The position numbers were made by a program, and so were the translations under genes. A DNA stretch of 35,690 bases, from positions 1 through 35,690 of the forward strand of contig CAIKAR010000004.1 in the NCBI GenBank assembly GCA_903825465.1, in the 5' to 3' direction. This document shows, piece by piece, positions 22,319-31,486 of this stretch. Each line of letters opens with the position of its first letter. Position 1 is the first letter of the stretch. The stretch is from an uncultured Hyphomicrobiales bacterium. GTDB lineage: Bacteria; Pseudomonadota; Alphaproteobacteria; Rhizobiales; Beijerinckiaceae. Below the pieces are notes generated by a model that was not told the origin of the DNA, did not search any database, and saw only the letters and a program-made list of their open reading frames with translations.

Positions 22319-24391
22319 TCACCCCCGCGCGCGCCGTCCCTCCCACAGCCACGGGCCGACGATGCCCGCCAGCAGCGCGATCAGGCCGATAAATCCGATC
22401 GCCAGCGGCGCGACGCCGACGCCGGTCACCACGCTCGCGCCGGTCCGTTTGATCCCGACATAGTCCGAGCCGCCGTAAAGCGGGCTCTCGCGCATCGCGG
22501 CGAAGCGCGGCAAAACGATATTGTCGTCCTTGCCGTTTCCGACGCGGCGCACGGTGCCGCCGGTGGCCTCGGCGAGCGGGCGGAGATGCTCCATCGTCGA
22601 AACCACTTCCTGATATTCGCGCGGGTTCTCGGGGCCGACGTTGACGAGCGCCGTGAGCTCGCCGTCGCTCAGCTTGTAGAGGCCGAATTCCTCCGCCTTC
22701 ACGCTCGCGGTGGAAAGCCCGGGGCTCGTCGACGCGAGCGTGGCGACGCTCGTCGCGCCCGACGGCGCGGTCAACGTCACCGGCTTCGTCTCGGCCTTCA
22801 ACGTTTGCCGCTCGATGGAGATTTCGCGGCCCCTGGCGGTGGCGCGCAACGCCTCCTCCTCCAGTTCCGGCTCCTTCATCAGCCAATGCGCGAGGCGGCG
22901 CAGCAGGTCGCTGTAGGGTCCGCCTTCCTGATAACCGCGCGCCCAGAGCCACATCTGGTCGCTGAGCAACAGCGCGACGCGGCCCTTGCCCTCGCGCGAC
23001 AGCAGCAGCAGCGGATTGTCGCCGGCGCCCGACATGACAGACACGCCGCGCAGGCGCTCCGCGGCGACGGTGCGGAACCATGGGCTCCACGCGGGCGGGC
23101 TGGAATCGGCGCCGGGCAATCCCCGCGTCACGGGATGCTTCTCGCCATCCGCCGTGATCGCCGGGCGGAAGGGTTGTTCGAGCACCTTTCCCGTCGGGCG
23201 CGCGGGGGCGATGCGTCCAAGCGGGGAATAGAACAGTCCGTCCTCGGTCGCGTAGTCTGGCCCCACCGCCATCAGCAGCGCGCCGCCGTTGCGCACGTAG
23301 CGCGTGATGTTGTCGAAATAGACGGGCGGGAGCACCGTCTGGTTCGAATAGCGGTCGAAGATGATGAGGTCGAAGTCTGTGATCTTGCGGCCGAAGAGGT
23401 CGGCGGTCGGGAACGCGATCAGCGAGAGCTCGTTGATCGGCGTGCCGTCCTGCTTGTCCGGCGGCCGCAGAATGGTGAAATGCACGAGATCGACGTTGGC
23501 GTCGGATTTCAGCAGATTGCGCCATGTGCGCTCGCCGGCGTGCGGCTCGCCCGAGACAAGCAGCACCTTCAACTTGTCGCGCACGCCGTCGATGGTGACG
23601 ACGGCCTTGTTGTTCAGCGTGGTGAGTTCGCCGGGCAGCGGCGCCACGTCGAGTTCGACGACGTTGGGGCCGCCGTGGTCGACGCGCACGGTCGGGCGGA
23701 TCGTCGCGCCAGGCGTGGCGCGGAACGTCGTCAGCAATTCCCCGTCGCGGCGCAGGGTGACGACCACGGGCTCGCCGTGGTCGTCGCTGTCGAGCACGCG
23801 CGCCACGATTGTCAGATCCTTGCCGACAATGCCGAACCGCGGCGCCTCGATCAGTTCGATGCGCCGGTCGCGCTCGCCTTCGTGTCCGGTGACGAAGGCG
23901 TGAAGCGGCGCCTTGAAACCGAGCGCGTCGGGCGAGGCGGGAATGTCGTGGACGACGCCGTCGGTGACGAGGATGGCGCCGCCCACCCGCTCGGGCGGCA
24001 CATCGGCGAGCGCCGAGTTCAACGCGCCGAACAGCTTCGTGCCGTCGGCGCCGCCATCGACGAAGCGGGCCTCGATATTGCCCATGGCGTCGAGCTGCTT
24101 GGCGATTTCCGCGCGCGCCTTGTCGGTCTGCGCCTTGCGTTCGCCGATGTTCTGGCTGCCGCTGCGGTCGAGCACCACGGCGACGACATCCTTGAGGGGA
24201 TCGCGGTCCTCGCGCACGAGCGAGGGGTCGGCGAGGGCGAAGAGGATCAACGCCAAGCCAAGCGCGCGGGCGAAGCCGCCGCGCCGTCCCGCCCAGACCG
24301 TCAACGCGACGACGGCGATCGCGGCGACGCCCAGCGCGATCAGCAGCGCCGGCGGCACCAGCGGCGCGAAGGACAGGTTGAAACTCGACAT
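22319..24391 (-). CDS. Membrane protein with VWA-like and glutamine-amidotransferase-like domains (690 aa)
   Basis: The function is not established. Two N-terminal helices (about 10-32 and 40-55) and one C-terminal helix (about 660-682) frame a large periplasmic part. Residues about 68-190 look like a VWA domain (VVAVVLDRSGSQNI; GGAILVTDGVVHDI) with a DRSGS in place of the full MIDAS DxSxS. Residues about 265-460 resemble a class-I glutamine-amidotransferase-like fold (KVLLVSGEPHAGERTWRNLL; DLIIFDRYSNQT; RYVRNGGALLMAVGP). The ATG at 24391 overlaps the DUF4159 stop as TGATG; the open frame upstream of this is a shadow. It is the last gene of the MoxR operon. Confidence 0.8.
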   Translation of the reverse strand: MSSFNLSFAPLVPPALLIALGVAAIAVVALTVWAGRRGGFARALGLALILFALADPSLVREDRDPLKDVVAVVLDRSGSQNIGERKAQTDKARAEIAKQLDAMGNIEARFVDGGADGTKLFGALNSALADVPPERVGGAILVTDGVVHDIPASPDALGFKAPLHAFVTGHEGERDRRIELIEAPRFGIVGKDLTIVARVLDSDDHGEPVVVTLRRDGELLTTFRATPGATIRPTVRVDHGGPNVVELDVAPLPGELTTLNNKAVVTIDGVRDKLKVLLVSGEPHAGERTWRNLLKSDANVDLVHFTILRPPDKQDGTPINELSLIAFPTADLFGRKITDFDLIIFDRYSNQTVLPPVYFDNITRYVRNGGALLMAVGPDYATEDGLFYSPLGRIAPARPTGKVLEQPFRPAITADGEKHPVTRGLPGADSSPPAWSPWFRTVAAERLRGVSVMSGAGDNPLLLLSREGKGRVALLLSDQMWLWARGYQEGGPYSDLLRRLAHWLMKEPELEEEALRATARGREISIERQTLKAETKPVTLTAPSGATSVATLASTSPGLSTASVKAEEFGLYKLSDGELTALVNVGPENPREYQEVVSTMEHLRPLAEATGGTVRRVGNGKDDNIVLPRFAAMRESPLYGGSDYVGIKRTGASVVTGVGVAPLAIGFIGLIALLAGIVGPWLWEGRRARG

Positions 24392-27186
24392 CAATGCGCC
24401 AGCCTTTCGAGCAAATCGCGCACATGCACCTGATCCGCCTTGTAGTTGCCGGTCAACGTGTACATCACGAGGTTGACGCCGCCGCGCAGCGCCATCTCGC
24501 GCTGGCGCGGACTGTTGGGCGTCAGCGGATAAAGCGGCGCGCCGTCGCGGTCGACGGCCCACGCCGCGGCGAGGTCGTTCGAGGTGATGACAATCGGCGA
24601 AACGCCGTCGCCCGAGCGCGCCGGCCGGTTCGCCTCGTCGCTCGTTTCAGGCGGCAGCGCCTCGATCCAGGTCTGGCCGATGGTGGTGCGGCCGACGAAT
24701 CCCGTCAGCAAATAAAACGTCTTCGTCACCACGTGGTCGCGCGGCACGGGCTCGAGTTCCGGCACGTCCACATTGGCGAGGAGCTTGCGCAGCCAAACCT
24801 GTTCGGGCGTCGGCGGTCCGCCGGCGCGCGCGTTGAGCGCGTCGCGCGTGTCGAACACGATCATGCCGCCCTGCTTCATGTAGTTCGATATCTTCGTCGT
24901 CGCGTCCGCGCCCGGCAGCGGACGCTCCGGCGCGATGGGCCAATAGATGAAGGGATAGAACGCGAGTTCGTCGCGCCCTGGGTCGAGGCCCATCGGCTCG
25001 CCGGGGTTCATCGCGGTGCGCGCCGCCAGCACGCGCGAGAGATTGGCGAGGCCAACCTGGCTCGCCTCGTCGATCCGCGCGTCGCCGGTCACGATGTAGG
25101 CGAGATGTGTTTTCAAGGCGGCGTCCATGTCGCGCTGGCTGGCCGCTTGCGCGCGCGCGTGGCCGGGCGCGGCGAGGGTTCCGAGCGCGACAAAGCCGGC
25201 GACAAACGCGGCGATGGCGGGCCGACGCGGGCGGCGGTTGAATCCGCCGGCGAGCCACAGCGACGCCAGCGCGTCGAGAAGCAGCAACGCCGCGGCCAGC
25301 GTCACCAACAGCGGGCGCAAATCGATCGGTTCGGATTTTCGCAGGGCTTCCATTTGGAGCTTCAATCCCGAAAAGTCGGCGGGGGCGAGGCGCGCGCCGG
25401 GCGCGAGCGTGTTGACCGCGATCAAGGCGTCCTGCGGGCCGTAAAATCCCGGCGGATGGTCCGCCGTCGCGCCGCCGTCGTAGCGCGCGGGAATGGGCTT
25501 GGCGGCGATCGGCGGCGGTCCGAGGGTTCCGAAGCCGTCGAGCGTGCGCGTCGGCGCGACGGTGGCGCCGCGATCGACCGCGCCGTTGGCGGCGTCGCCG
25601 TTGTCCGCGCCGACGCTTTCCGCCGAGAGCGAAACCACCCTTCGCAGAATATCGACGAACATGCCCGACAGCGGCAGGTTCGACCAAGTGGTGTCGGCGG
25701 TGACGTGAACGAGCACGATCAATCCCTTGCCGCGGCGTTCCGCGGTGATGAGAGGCGTGCCGTCGGCGAGCGCCGCCCATGTCTTTCCGGGCAGGCCGGC
25801 CTCCGGTTCGGCCAGAACCTGCCGCGTGACCGTGACCTCCTTCGTCACGTCGATGCCGTAAAGCGGGCTCGCCTTGTCGAAGGGCGCCAGCGCCTTTGGC
25901 TTTTCCCACGACAGCGCGCCGCCGAGCACGCGCCCGCCGCGGCGCAGGCGCACCGGCACGAGATCGTCCGACGCGTTCGCCAGCCGCGCGCCGGCGAAGC
26001 GAATGAGCAGCCCGCCATCCTCGACGAATTTGGCGAGCTTGTCGCGCGCCGGGCCGGCGACGACGCCAACGTCGGTCAACACCAGCGCGGAGACCTGGTC
26101 GTCGAGCATCGACAACACGGGGTCGCCACGGTTGGCGCGGGGCTCGCGGACGTCGGCGAAGGGCGCGAGCGCTTTGAGCACGTAGTAGGAAGGCGACAGC
26201 AGCGGCTGCGCGGTGTCGGCGGTTTCGCCCGACACGACGCCGACGCGCCGGCGCTTCCAGCGGGAGTCGAGCAGCGTCACGGCGCCGGCCGAACGCTCGT
26301 CGGCGATTTCGAGGCGGGCGATGTCGTTGCGCAGTTCGAGCGGCAGATTGAAACTGGCTTTCGCCTCCGTCGCCGAGCCCATGTCGAACGGCGCCTCGCC
26401 GACGGAAACGCCCTTGATGTCGAGCGCGCGCAACACGCCCGCCGAGCGGCCGGAAGCGGCGGGTCGAACGACCGTCGCCTCGAGCGTTGTGGCGTTGTTT
26501 TCCGCGCCTGAAACCGCGAGCTGCGGCTGATCCCGCGTCAACACCTGAACCACGCGGTCGCCGGCCGCCTTGATCAATCCCTCGGCGAAGGCGCGGGCGT
26601 TGCCGCTCTCCAGCCCGTCGGCGAGCCAGACGATTTCGGCCTGCTTGTTGGCGGCGAGAAAGCGCTCGGCCGCCGGCAGCGCCGACATCCGGTCCGGCGC
26701 GAAGGGCATCGGCTTCATCGCGCGCAGCCGCTCCAGCGCCTTGTTGGAATCGGTGGCGACCACGTCGCGCGCGCCGTCCGACATCGGCAGAATCCCGACG
26801 ACGCGGCTGTCTCGGCCGGCGGCGAGGATCCGCTCGCCCGCCGTCGTCACGCGTTCCGCCCACGTTGGCGCGGCGGGCCAGCCATCGTCGATTATCGCCA
26901 GCAACGGCCCCTTGCCGCCATCGCCGAGCGGCGCCGGATTCCAGATCGGCCCCGCCATCGCGAAAATCACGAGCGCGGCCAACGTCAAGCGCAGCAGCAT
27001 CAGCCACCACGGCGTGCGCGCGGGGGTTTCGTCGAGGGGCTTGAGGTCGAGAATGAGCTTCAGCGGCGGAAAGGCGATTTCGCGCGGCCGCGGCGGCGTC
27101 AGCCGCAGCAGGTAGTAGAGCGCCGGCAGCAGCGCCAGCGCGGCGAGCACCAGCGGCGCGGAAAAAGCGAGGGGAAGGCCCAGCAT
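24391..27186 (-). CDS. BatA-domain / DUF4159 membrane protein (931 aa)
   Basis: An N-terminal BatA (aerotolerance-type) domain at about 1-85 has two helices (LVLAALALLPALYYLLRL; WWLMLLRLTLAALVIFAMAG). A VWA/GATase-like central part follows (LLAIIDDGWPAAPTWAERV; LVLTDVGVVAGPARDKLAKF). Two further helices (about 635-685) precede the C-terminal DUF4159 domain at about 700-925 (PFIYWPIAPERPLPGADATT; YMKQGGMIVFDTRDALNARA). Start ATG 27186 overlaps the DUF58 stop as TGATG; the frame is open further upstream but only as a shadow. The family is conserved next to MoxR and DUF58 genes in alphaproteobacteria; its role is unknown, presumably in envelope homeostasis. Confidence 0.88.
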   Translation of the reverse strand: MLGLPLAFSAPLVLAALALLPALYYLLRLTPPRPREIAFPPLKLILDLKPLDETPARTPWWLMLLRLTLAALVIFAMAGPIWNPAPLGDGGKGPLLAIIDDGWPAAPTWAERVTTAGERILAAGRDSRVVGILPMSDGARDVVATDSNKALERLRAMKPMPFAPDRMSALPAAERFLAANKQAEIVWLADGLESGNARAFAEGLIKAAGDRVVQVLTRDQPQLAVSGAENNATTLEATVVRPAASGRSAGVLRALDIKGVSVGEAPFDMGSATEAKASFNLPLELRNDIARLEIADERSAGAVTLLDSRWKRRRVGVVSGETADTAQPLLSPSYYVLKALAPFADVREPRANRGDPVLSMLDDQVSALVLTDVGVVAGPARDKLAKFVEDGGLLIRFAGARLANASDDLVPVRLRRGGRVLGGALSWEKPKALAPFDKASPLYGIDVTKEVTVTRQVLAEPEAGLPGKTWAALADGTPLITAERRGKGLIVLVHVTADTTWSNLPLSGMFVDILRRVVSLSAESVGADNGDAANGAVDRGATVAPTRTLDGFGTLGPPPIAAKPIPARYDGGATADHPPGFYGPQDALIAVNTLAPGARLAPADFSGLKLQMEALRKSEPIDLRPLLVTLAAALLLLDALASLWLAGGFNRRPRRPAIAAFVAGFVALGTLAAPGHARAQAASQRDMDAALKTHLAYIVTGDARIDEASQVGLANLSRVLAARTAMNPGEPMGLDPGRDELAFYPFIYWPIAPERPLPGADATTKISNYMKQGGMIVFDTRDALNARAGGPPTPEQVWLRKLLANVDVPELEPVPRDHVVTKTFYLLTGFVGRTTIGQTWIEALPPETSDEANRPARSGDGVSPIVITSNDLAAAWAVDRDGAPLYPLTPNSPRQREMALRGGVNLVMYTLTGNYKADQVHVRDLLERLAH

Positions 27187-28130
27187 CAGAAGCCCTCCTG
27201 CCCTTGCGGTTGCGCGCCGCCCTGCGCGCCTTCGACGCGCGTGCGCAAATCGAGCAGCGCCCGCGACGCGGGCTGGTCCGTGCGATGGATGGCGAAGCTC
27301 CAGCCGCGCGAGCGGCACGCGTCGCGCAAGGCGTCGCGGTGGGCGGCGAGGCGCTTGATGTAGTCGTCCTTGAAGGTCCGGGCTTCGCCAACGCGCAGGC
27401 GAGCGGTCGAATCCACGTCGAGGAATTCCGTATGGCCGGAGAAGGGGAATGTCTCCTCGACCGGGTCGGCGATCATTACGACGTGACCCATCGCGCCGCG
27501 CGAGGCCATGGACTGGATGGTCGCCGCGATCTCCGCCGGCGGCGCCAGAAAATCGCCGATCAGGATCGCTTGCGTGCGCGGCGGCAGGGGATCGGCGGGC
27601 GGCAGCTCCGCCGCCGGCGTCCCGGCGCGCTCGTCCTGAATCAACGCCTCGGAGAAGCGCTCGATGATGCCGCGCGAGGCCAGGGCCCGCGTCAGTCCGC
27701 GCAGGCCGACGCGTTCGCCGCCGCGCACCAGGAGATCGGCGGTGGCGAGGCCCAGCGTCAGCGCGCGGTCGATCTTCGATTGCAGCGCGAGCGAGGAAAC
27801 ATAGGCCATGGACGGCGAGCGATCCATCCACAGCCAGATGGTGTGCGCCGCCTCCCATTCGCGTTCGCGCACGTAGACGCGGTCGTCGCGCGCCGAGCGG
27901 CGCCAGTCGATGCGCGTGGTTTCCTCGCCCCAGACGAAGGGGCGGAACTGCCAGAAGGTTTCGCCGACGCCCGCGCGGCGGCGCCCATGGACGCCGTACA
28001 TCACCGTCGCCGCGACATCCTTCGCCGCGACGACAAGGGCCGGCAGCCGCCGCGCGAGATCGAGCGCGCCGGACTGGTGGCGGGCTTCGACGCCGCTTTC
28101 ATCGCCGCTGAGAAGGCGCGCGTCCACCAT
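27186..28130 (-). CDS. DUF58 protein (314 aa)
   Basis: A cytoplasmic DUF58/VWA-like protein of the MoxR-associated type. The DUF58 signature GETFWQFRPFVWGEETTRID, then WRRSARDDRVYVREREWEAA, is at about 60-95. It is followed by a VWA-like part with WMDRSPSMAY, the degenerate MIDAS. The tail is Gln/Gly-rich. ATG 28130 lies 4 nt after the moxR stop; a TTG at 28142 (318 aa, overlapping moxR by 8 nt) is the alternative. Such proteins are usual partners of MoxR ATPases; the substrate is unknown. Confidence 0.88.
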   Translation of the reverse strand: MVDARLLSGDESGVEARHQSGALDLARRLPALVVAAKDVAATVMYGVHGRRRAGVGETFWQFRPFVWGEETTRIDWRRSARDDRVYVREREWEAAHTIWLWMDRSPSMAYVSSLALQSKIDRALTLGLATADLLVRGGERVGLRGLTRALASRGIIERFSEALIQDERAGTPAAELPPADPLPPRTQAILIGDFLAPPAEIAATIQSMASRGAMGHVVMIADPVEETFPFSGHTEFLDVDSTARLRVGEARTFKDDYIKRLAAHRDALRDACRSRGWSFAIHRTDQPASRALLDLRTRVEGAQGGAQPQGQEGF

Positions 28131-28134
28131 GCGT

Positions 28135-29151
28135 TCAGCCAAGCCGCTTGGCGAGGCGGGCGATGACGCCGGAAATCGTTTCCCCTTCCGCGCGCGCGGC
28201 GAAGGTCAGCGCCATGCGGTGCTTCAGCACGGGCTCGGCGAGGTCGCGCACATCGTCGATGGACGGCGCGAGGCGGCCATCGATCAGCGCGCGGGCGCGG
28301 CTGGCGAGCATCAGCGATTGCGCCGCGCGCGGGCCCGGGCCCCAGGCGACGCTTTTCGTGATGGCGGCGTCGGCGCCGTTTTCGCCGGGGCGGGCGGCGC
28401 GCACGAGGTCGAGAATGGCCTCGACGACGCTGTTGCCGACGGGGAGCTTGCGCACCAGCGCCTGCGTCGCCATCAGATCGTCGGCGGTCATGGCCGGTTT
28501 CGCCACGGCGTCGTTGCCGCCGGTGGTCTCGACGAGGATGCGGCGCTCGGCGTCGCGATCTGGATAAAGAACGTCGATCTGCATGAGGAAGCGGTCGAGC
28601 TGCGCTTCCGGCAGGGGATAGGTGCCCTCCTGCTCCAGCGGGTTTTGCGTCGCCAGAACATGGAAGGGTCTTGGTAGGTCGTGTCGATCGCCCGCCACCG
28701 TGACATGGTATTCCTGCATCGACTGCAACAGCGCGCTTTGCGTGCGCGGGCTGGCGCGGTTGATTTCGTCGGCCATCAGCAATTGCGCGAAGATCGGCCC
28801 GCGCACGAAGCGGAAGGCGCGCTTGCCGCCGTCGCCCTCCTCCATGATTTCGGAGCCGAGGATGTCGGCGGGCATCAGATCGGGCGTGAACTGCACGCGC
28901 CGCGCGTCCAGGCCGAGCACGACGCCGAGCGTTTCGACCAGCTTCGTCTTGGCGAGGCCCGGCACGCCGACCAGCAGGCCGTGGCCGCCGGCGATCAACG
29001 TCGTCAGCGCTTGCTCGACCACCTTTTCCTGGCCGAAGATGACGGCGCCAATGGCGGTTCGCGCGGCGGCGACCTTCGCCAGCGCTTCTTCCGCCGTCTT
29101 TTGAACATCGGCTTCCGAAAGGCTTGTTCTGCTGTCCAGCGTCCCGGTCAT
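28135..29151 (-). CDS. MoxR-family AAA+ ATPase (338 aa)
   Basis: An AAA+ chaperone-like ATPase acting with DUF58/VWA partners on protein or complex maturation. Walker A is in MoxR form, GVPGLAKTKLVE (about 61-72). Walker B is LLMADEINRASPRTQSALLQ with the sensor region HVLATQNPLEQEGTYPLPEA, followed by AQLDRFLMQIDVLYP and the helical lid with RARALIDGRLAPSIDDVRDL. I chose ATG 29151 over GTG 29157 because a GGAG sits 5 nt before it. First gene of a four-gene operon, divergent from the DUF1285 gene with 113 nt between the two starts. Confidence 0.93.
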   Translation of the reverse strand: MTGTLDSRTSLSEADVQKTAEEALAKVAAARTAIGAVIFGQEKVVEQALTTLIAGGHGLLVGVPGLAKTKLVETLGVVLGLDARRVQFTPDLMPADILGSEIMEEGDGGKRAFRFVRGPIFAQLLMADEINRASPRTQSALLQSMQEYHVTVAGDRHDLPRPFHVLATQNPLEQEGTYPLPEAQLDRFLMQIDVLYPDRDAERRILVETTGGNDAVAKPAMTADDLMATQALVRKLPVGNSVVEAILDLVRAARPGENGADAAITKSVAWGPGPRAAQSLMLASRARALIDGRLAPSIDDVRDLAEPVLKHRMALTFAARAEGETISGVIARLAKRLG

Positions 29152-29264
29152 GCGCACTCCATCGCCGCGCCAATAGGTCCGCGCCGATTCGCCGGGCGCG
29201 GCATTTCATATTGGGCTAGAATAGGCGCTTCCGCCGCGATGTCGATTCCGCGACGGAAATTCGA

Positions 29265-29888
29265 ATGGCAGGGTTGATGGCCAATAGCGTCGAAAAAGAG
29301 ACGGGCGGCGCGCCCCCGGCGGGACTTGAGAGCGTCGTTCGGGCGGCGACACGCGCCAAATTCAGCGGTCCCGCGCCGGTGCATCTGTGGAATCCGCCGT
29401 ATTGCGGCGACATCGGGCTGAAGATCGCGCGCGACGGCGTGTGGCATTACCAGGGCTCGCCGATCGCGCGCCCGGCGCTGGTGAAGCTGTTCGCGGGCAT
29501 CCTGCGGCGCGACCCCGAGCGCTACGTGCTCGTGACGCCTGTGGAAAAAATCGCCGTCGAGGTCGAGGACGCGCCGTTTCTCGCGGTGGAATTGGCGGTC
29601 GAGGGCGACGGCGCGGAGCGGCGGCTGTCGTTCCGCACGAATCTCGACGAATGGGCCGAGGCGGGCGCGGCGCACGCGCTGCGTTTCGAGCCGGGCCCAT
29701 CCGAAGGAATGAAGCCGTACGTCCATATCCGGGGCGATCTCTGGGCGCTGGCGACACGGGCGGTTTATTACGAGCTCGTCGAACTTGGCGAAACGCGCGA
29801 TGTCGAGGGCCGCGCCATGTTCGGCGTCGCGTCGGGGAAACAATTCTTTGTGATGTGTCCAGCCGACGCGATCGAGGATTTGGCGTGA
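29265..29888 (+). CDS. DUF1285 protein (207 aa)
   Basis: Recognised by HLWNPPYCGDIGLKIARDGV, WHYQGSPIARPALVKLFAGI and LRRDPERYVLVTPVEKIAVE, the conserved core of the DUF1285 family. The family has no established function; a ligand-binding fold is plausible. There is no signal peptide or membrane helix, so it is cytosolic. Start ATG 29265 (ggaaattcg before it); ATG 29277 is an alternative. Its stop overlaps the start of the Nudix gene by 4 nt (GTGA), so the two are translationally coupled, a pairing often seen in alphaproteobacteria. Confidence 0.9.
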   Translation: MAGLMANSVEKETGGAPPAGLESVVRAATRAKFSGPAPVHLWNPPYCGDIGLKIARDGVWHYQGSPIARPALVKLFAGILRRDPERYVLVTPVEKIAVEVEDAPFLAVELAVEGDGAERRLSFRTNLDEWAEAGAAHALRFEPGPSEGMKPYVHIRGDLWALATRAVYYELVELGETRDVEGRAMFGVASGKQFFVMCPADAIEDLA

Positions 29889-30577
29889 GGCGGGGGGCCG
29901 CGCTTTTTTCGGTCGACGACATCCGCGCGCGCGCGGCGGCGCGTCTGCGCGGCGCGCCTTCGCCGGACGACGCGTCCAGCGCCAACGGCGACCATGCGTT
30001 GAACCCAGGCTTGGCGTTGAACCCAGGCTTGGCGTTGAACCCAGGCTTGGCGTTGAACCCAGGCTTGGCGACCGGAGATGGCCCGCGCCGCAAGCTGGCG
30101 GCGGTGCTGGCGCCCATCGTGGCGAGGCCGGGCGGCGCGACGGTCTTGCTGACGCAGCGCTCCTCGAAGCTGCGCGATCATTCAGGCCAGATCGCCTTTC
30201 CTGGCGGACGCATCGACGCGGGCGAAACTCCGCTCGCCGCGGCGTTGCGCGAAGCCGAGGAGGAAATCGGCCTCGACCGCCGTTTCGTGTCGCCGTTGGG
30301 TTACCTCGACGCCTACCAAACCGGCACGGGCTATCTGGTGCATCCCGTCATAGCGCTGGTCGAGCCAGGTTTCGAACTCACGCCCAACCCGGACGAGGTC
30401 GAGGACACGTTCGAGGCGCCGCTTGAATTCCTGATGAACCAGGCCAACCACGAGCGCGTCGACCGCGTCATCGATGGCGTCGACCGCCACTTTTACGCGA
30501 TGCCGTGGAACGGCAGGTTCATCTGGGGCGCGACGGCGGGGATGCTGCGGGATTTGTGTCTGCGGATGTGGGCGTGA
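29885..30577 (+). CDS. Nudix CoA pyrophosphatase (230 aa)
   Basis: Hydrolyses CoA and derivatives to phosphopantetheine and 3',5'-ADP. The Nudix box GGRIDAGETPLAAALREAEE followed by EIGL fits Gx5Ex7REUxEExGU. It is preceded by LLTQRSSKLRDHSGQIAFPG, the UPF0035/CoAse signature (LLTxRxxxLRxHxGQIxFPG). The start is GTG 29885, overlapping the DUF1285 stop; the open frame upstream is a shadow of that gene. Residues about 38-61 are four copies of ALNPGL from an 18-bp tandem repeat, inserted between the N-terminal helix and the Nudix domain and absent from the usual family layout. Confidence 0.92.
   Translation: MRRGAALFSVDDIRARAAARLRGAPSPDDASSANGDHALNPGLALNPGLALNPGLALNPGLATGDGPRRKLAAVLAPIVARPGGATVLLTQRSSKLRDHSGQIAFPGGRIDAGETPLAAALREAEEEIGLDRRFVSPLGYLDAYQTGTGYLVHPVIALVEPGFELTPNPDEVEDTFEAPLEFLMNQANHERVDRVIDGVDRHFYAMPWNGRFIWGATAGMLRDLCLRMWA
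29996..30067 (+). repeat. Four perfect 18-bp in-frame tandem repeats
   Basis: The unit gcgttgaacccaggcttg occurs four times without a mismatch (29996-30013, 30014-30031, 30032-30049, 30050-30067). Each unit is six codons, ALNPGL, so copy changes keep the Nudix frame. Confidence 0.98.
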
Positions 30578-30601
30578 CGAACCCGGAGGACGGTGGCGGC
30601 G

Positions 30602-31471
30602 CTATTTGGGGTTGGGCTCGAGATAGGCGCTCGTCGCCTTGCGATAGACCTCTTCGCGGCTGATTTTCTTCATGAACGCGCCGTCCGGAAGCCCCTTTAC
30701 GTCCTTCGGCTTCACGCCGTCGCGCAGGGCTTGCATGGTCGCGCGCGTCGCCTCGGCGGCCGCCATGAAGGGCAGATGGCCTTGCAGCGCGAGCCGGACG
30801 CCATGCGCCGCGAGGAACTCCTTGTCCTCCAGTTCAGGCGACAAGGCGCCAAGCATGATGGGAAGTTTTGTCGCGGCGCGCGCGGCTCGCACTTCTTCGC
30901 GTGTCTTCAATCCCGCGAGGAAAACGCCATCGACGCCGGTGTCGCTGTAGGCGCGCACGCGCGCGAGTGTGTCGTCGAGCCCCGTCATGGAAACCGCGCC
31001 GGTGCGGGCGAGGACGACGAGGCTCGGATCGCTTCGCGCGGCGACCGCGGCCTTCATCTTGCCGACGCCCTCTTCGATCGACACCGGCCGCGTCTTGGCG
31101 TCGCCAAAGGCGCGCGGCAGAAGCGTGTCCTCGATGGTCAGCGCGGCGATGCCGGCGATTTCCATTTCCTCCACGGTGCGCATGACGTTGAGCGCGTTGC
31201 CGTAGCCGTGGTCGGCGTCGGCGATCACGGGGATCGAACACGCGCGGTTGACGCGCATCGCCTGTTGCGCGAATTCGGTCAGCGTCAACACGATGAGGTC
31301 GGGCGCGCCGATGACCGCGAGCGAGCCGATGGAGCCCGCGAACATGCCGCATTCAAAGCCGACGTCCTCGGCGGTGCGCGCCGACAGCGCGTCGAACACG
31401 GACGCCGGGTGAACGCAGGCCGCGCCCTGAAGGATGGCGCGGAGGGCTTGGCGGCGGGGCGTCCAGTTCAT
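30602..31471 (-). CDS. PEP-mutase/isocitrate-lyase superfamily protein, oxaloacetate-decarboxylase type (289 aa)
   Basis: A TIM-barrel enzyme that probably decarboxylates oxaloacetate or a related 2-oxo acid. The metal site is PVIADADHGYGNALNVMRTV with Asp85 and Asp87, and IEDTLLPRAFG follows. The His88 and GYGNALNVMRTV pattern matches the Pseudomonas oxaloacetate decarboxylase group (PA4872-like). The ICL catalytic KRCGH loop is missing, so it is not isocitrate lyase. It lies 15 nt downstream of the small hypothetical gene at the end of the hyuA-hyuB run and converges with the Nudix gene. Confidence 0.88.
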   Translation of the reverse strand: MNWTPRRQALRAILQGAACVHPASVFDALSARTAEDVGFECGMFAGSIGSLAVIGAPDLIVLTLTEFAQQAMRVNRACSIPVIADADHGYGNALNVMRTVEEMEIAGIAALTIEDTLLPRAFGDAKTRPVSIEEGVGKMKAAVAARSDPSLVVLARTGAVSMTGLDDTLARVRAYSDTGVDGVFLAGLKTREEVRAARAATKLPIMLGALSPELEDKEFLAAHGVRLALQGHLPFMAAAEATRATMQALRDGVKPKDVKGLPDGAFMKKISREEVYRKATSAYLEPNPK

Positions 31472-31486
31472 CGCGGCTCCAATAGT

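Noticed and set aside
24391..27858. Very long minus-strand frame (over 1100 residues) for the DUF4159 protein
   Set aside because: The N-terminal extra part is a shadow of the DUF58 gene; ATG 27186 with TGATG coupling and a BatA domain is the real start.
29996..30067. CRISPR-like array
   Set aside because: The 18-bp units abut without spacers and code in frame for ALNPGL, so it is a minisatellite.
30602..31471. Isocitrate lyase or methylisocitrate lyase
   Set aside because: The catalytic KRCGH-type cysteine loop is missing and the DADHGYGN pattern fits the oxaloacetate decarboxylase group.
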